Source: Cyanobacteriota bacterium
GTDB taxonomy: Bacteria; Acidobacteriota; Vicinamibacteria; Vicinamibacterales; UBA2999
Length of the DNA stretch: 58,444 nt
Assembly: GCA_019752015.1 (NCBI GenBank)
Contig: JAIEMQ010000061.1
Coordinates: 1-58,444, forward strand
Direction: 5' to 3'
Shown here one piece after another: positions 58,006 to 58,444 of this stretch. Under the pieces are notes generated by a model, which made no database searches, was not told the DNA's origin, and was given only the letters and a program-made list of their open reading frames with translations. Every line of letters starts with the position of its first letter. The stretch's first letter is position 1. Position numbers and translations under genes: made by a program.

Positions 58006-58356
58006 TTAGAACTTGTCGGCGAGCTCCGAGAATCCCGGGATGATCAGGCGCTGGCCGTTGATGCCCTTCAGGATGCACATGATGTGCAGGCCCATCTGGG
58101 CGAGGCCGAGCAGCGGCGGAATGATCAACCCGACGAAGCAGCCGTAGATCCCGAGCGGGCCGATCACGATGGTCAGGGCGGTCCACAGGAAGAGCTCGGT
58201 CACCATCAGCAACAGGCCGTGCTTGGCGTGCCACTGCACTTCCTTGTCGTCCTTCTCCGTCAGCAGCGGCACCAGCGCCAGCAGCCAGAGATACGACAGC
58301 ACGATCATCACATTGCGATTGCTCGACGGAGCGCTTCCGGGCGTTGCATCGGCCAT
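58006..58356 (-). CDS. DUF4870 membrane protein
   Basis: A 116-residue membrane protein with two to three hydrophobic segments: VMIVLSYLWLLALVPLLTEKDDKEVQWHAKHGLLLMVTELFLWTALTIVIGPLG and GLIIPPLLGLAQMGLHIMCILKGINGQ. The VQWHAKHGLLL motif is typical of DUF4870. AAGGAG lies upstream of the ATG at 58,356. Function unknown; it shares an operon with yidD. Confidence 0.85.
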   Translation of the reverse strand: MADATPGSAPSSNRNVMIVLSYLWLLALVPLLTEKDDKEVQWHAKHGLLLMVTELFLWTALTIVIGPLGIYGCFVGLIIPPLLGLAQMGLHIMCILKGINGQRLIIPGFSELADKF

Positions 58357-58444
58357 CTGATCTCTCCTTGTGCGCCGGGTTAAACCGGCGAGGTGTAGTG
58401 AATGAAAGAGTCATACGGTAAAGGGCTAGCGACCCACACCGACC

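Noticed and set aside
58357-58444. Coding content at the right edge
   Set aside because: Only the ribosome site of the DUF4870 gene is recognisable.

Overview
The window is high-GC bacterial DNA. Its gene content points to Acidobacteriota, probably a Vicinamibacteria-like lineage. The main evidence is three PadR regulators next to acidobacterial duplicated orphan permeases (ADOP), a fourth stand-alone ADOP, a BlaI/M56-ankyrin locus, DUF433/DUF5615 modules, and secreted PQQ-propeller, matrixin and TonB-receptor genes. This assignment is inference from gene content. No rRNA is present.

Layout. (1) 1-17,260 is mostly chromosomal: a selenocysteine tRNA, a YdcF-like protein, a cold-shock protein, a MocA-like nucleotidyltransferase, a secreted matrixin pair, DUF2911, a CPA2 antiporter, an ADOP, a YeeE/YedE transporter, a TonB receptor, a PQQ-propeller gene, a Gfo/Idh/MocA oxidoreductase and a UdgX-type uracil-DNA glycosylase. 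(2) 17,260-26,460 holds three PadR-ADOP units, each with a palindrome at the padR promoter; one ADOP is frameshifted. (3) 26,460-28,180 is gene debris (GIY-YIG, SLOG, DUF5615, DUF433 and VOC remnants). (4) 28,184-35,193 is an integrated island at the 3' end of tRNA-Ala(GGC). A large serine recombinase reads into the tRNA, and a 12-bp copy of the tRNA 3' end recurs at 34,941. Cargo includes a DUF4258/DUF2283 pair, a SLOG protein, small unknown proteins and a trypsin-like protease. A truncated second recombinase marks an older neighbouring element. (5) 35,194-37,860 is more debris. (6) 37,946-58,444 is mostly chromosomal: MFS, DUF1835, a kinase-like lipoprotein, a 5'-3' exonuclease, a fluoroacetate-dehalogenase-like hydrolase, BlaI with a decayed M56-ankyrin gene, Hpt, asparaginase, an AddB/AddA pair, zinc-ribbon proteins, YidD and DUF4870.

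The most unusual structure is two four-helix-bundle (S23-type) genes. Each lies between two arrays of 8-9 bp tandem repeats, and the arrays on the two sides are in inverted orientation. The repeat unit differs between the two copies. Related inverted arrays without a gene occur elsewhere in the window. A second notable repeat is a short palindromic element inserted in frame in addB, addA and a zinc-domain gene.

Caution: at least four genes are split by single-base losses at short homopolymers (ADOP 23,358-26,065, the remnant at 12,665, the DUF433 regulator at 37,855, and DUF1835). These may be consensus errors rather than biology. The multi-lesion remnants (AAC(3), DUF5010, M56-ankyrin, DUF5615) are better explained by true decay.
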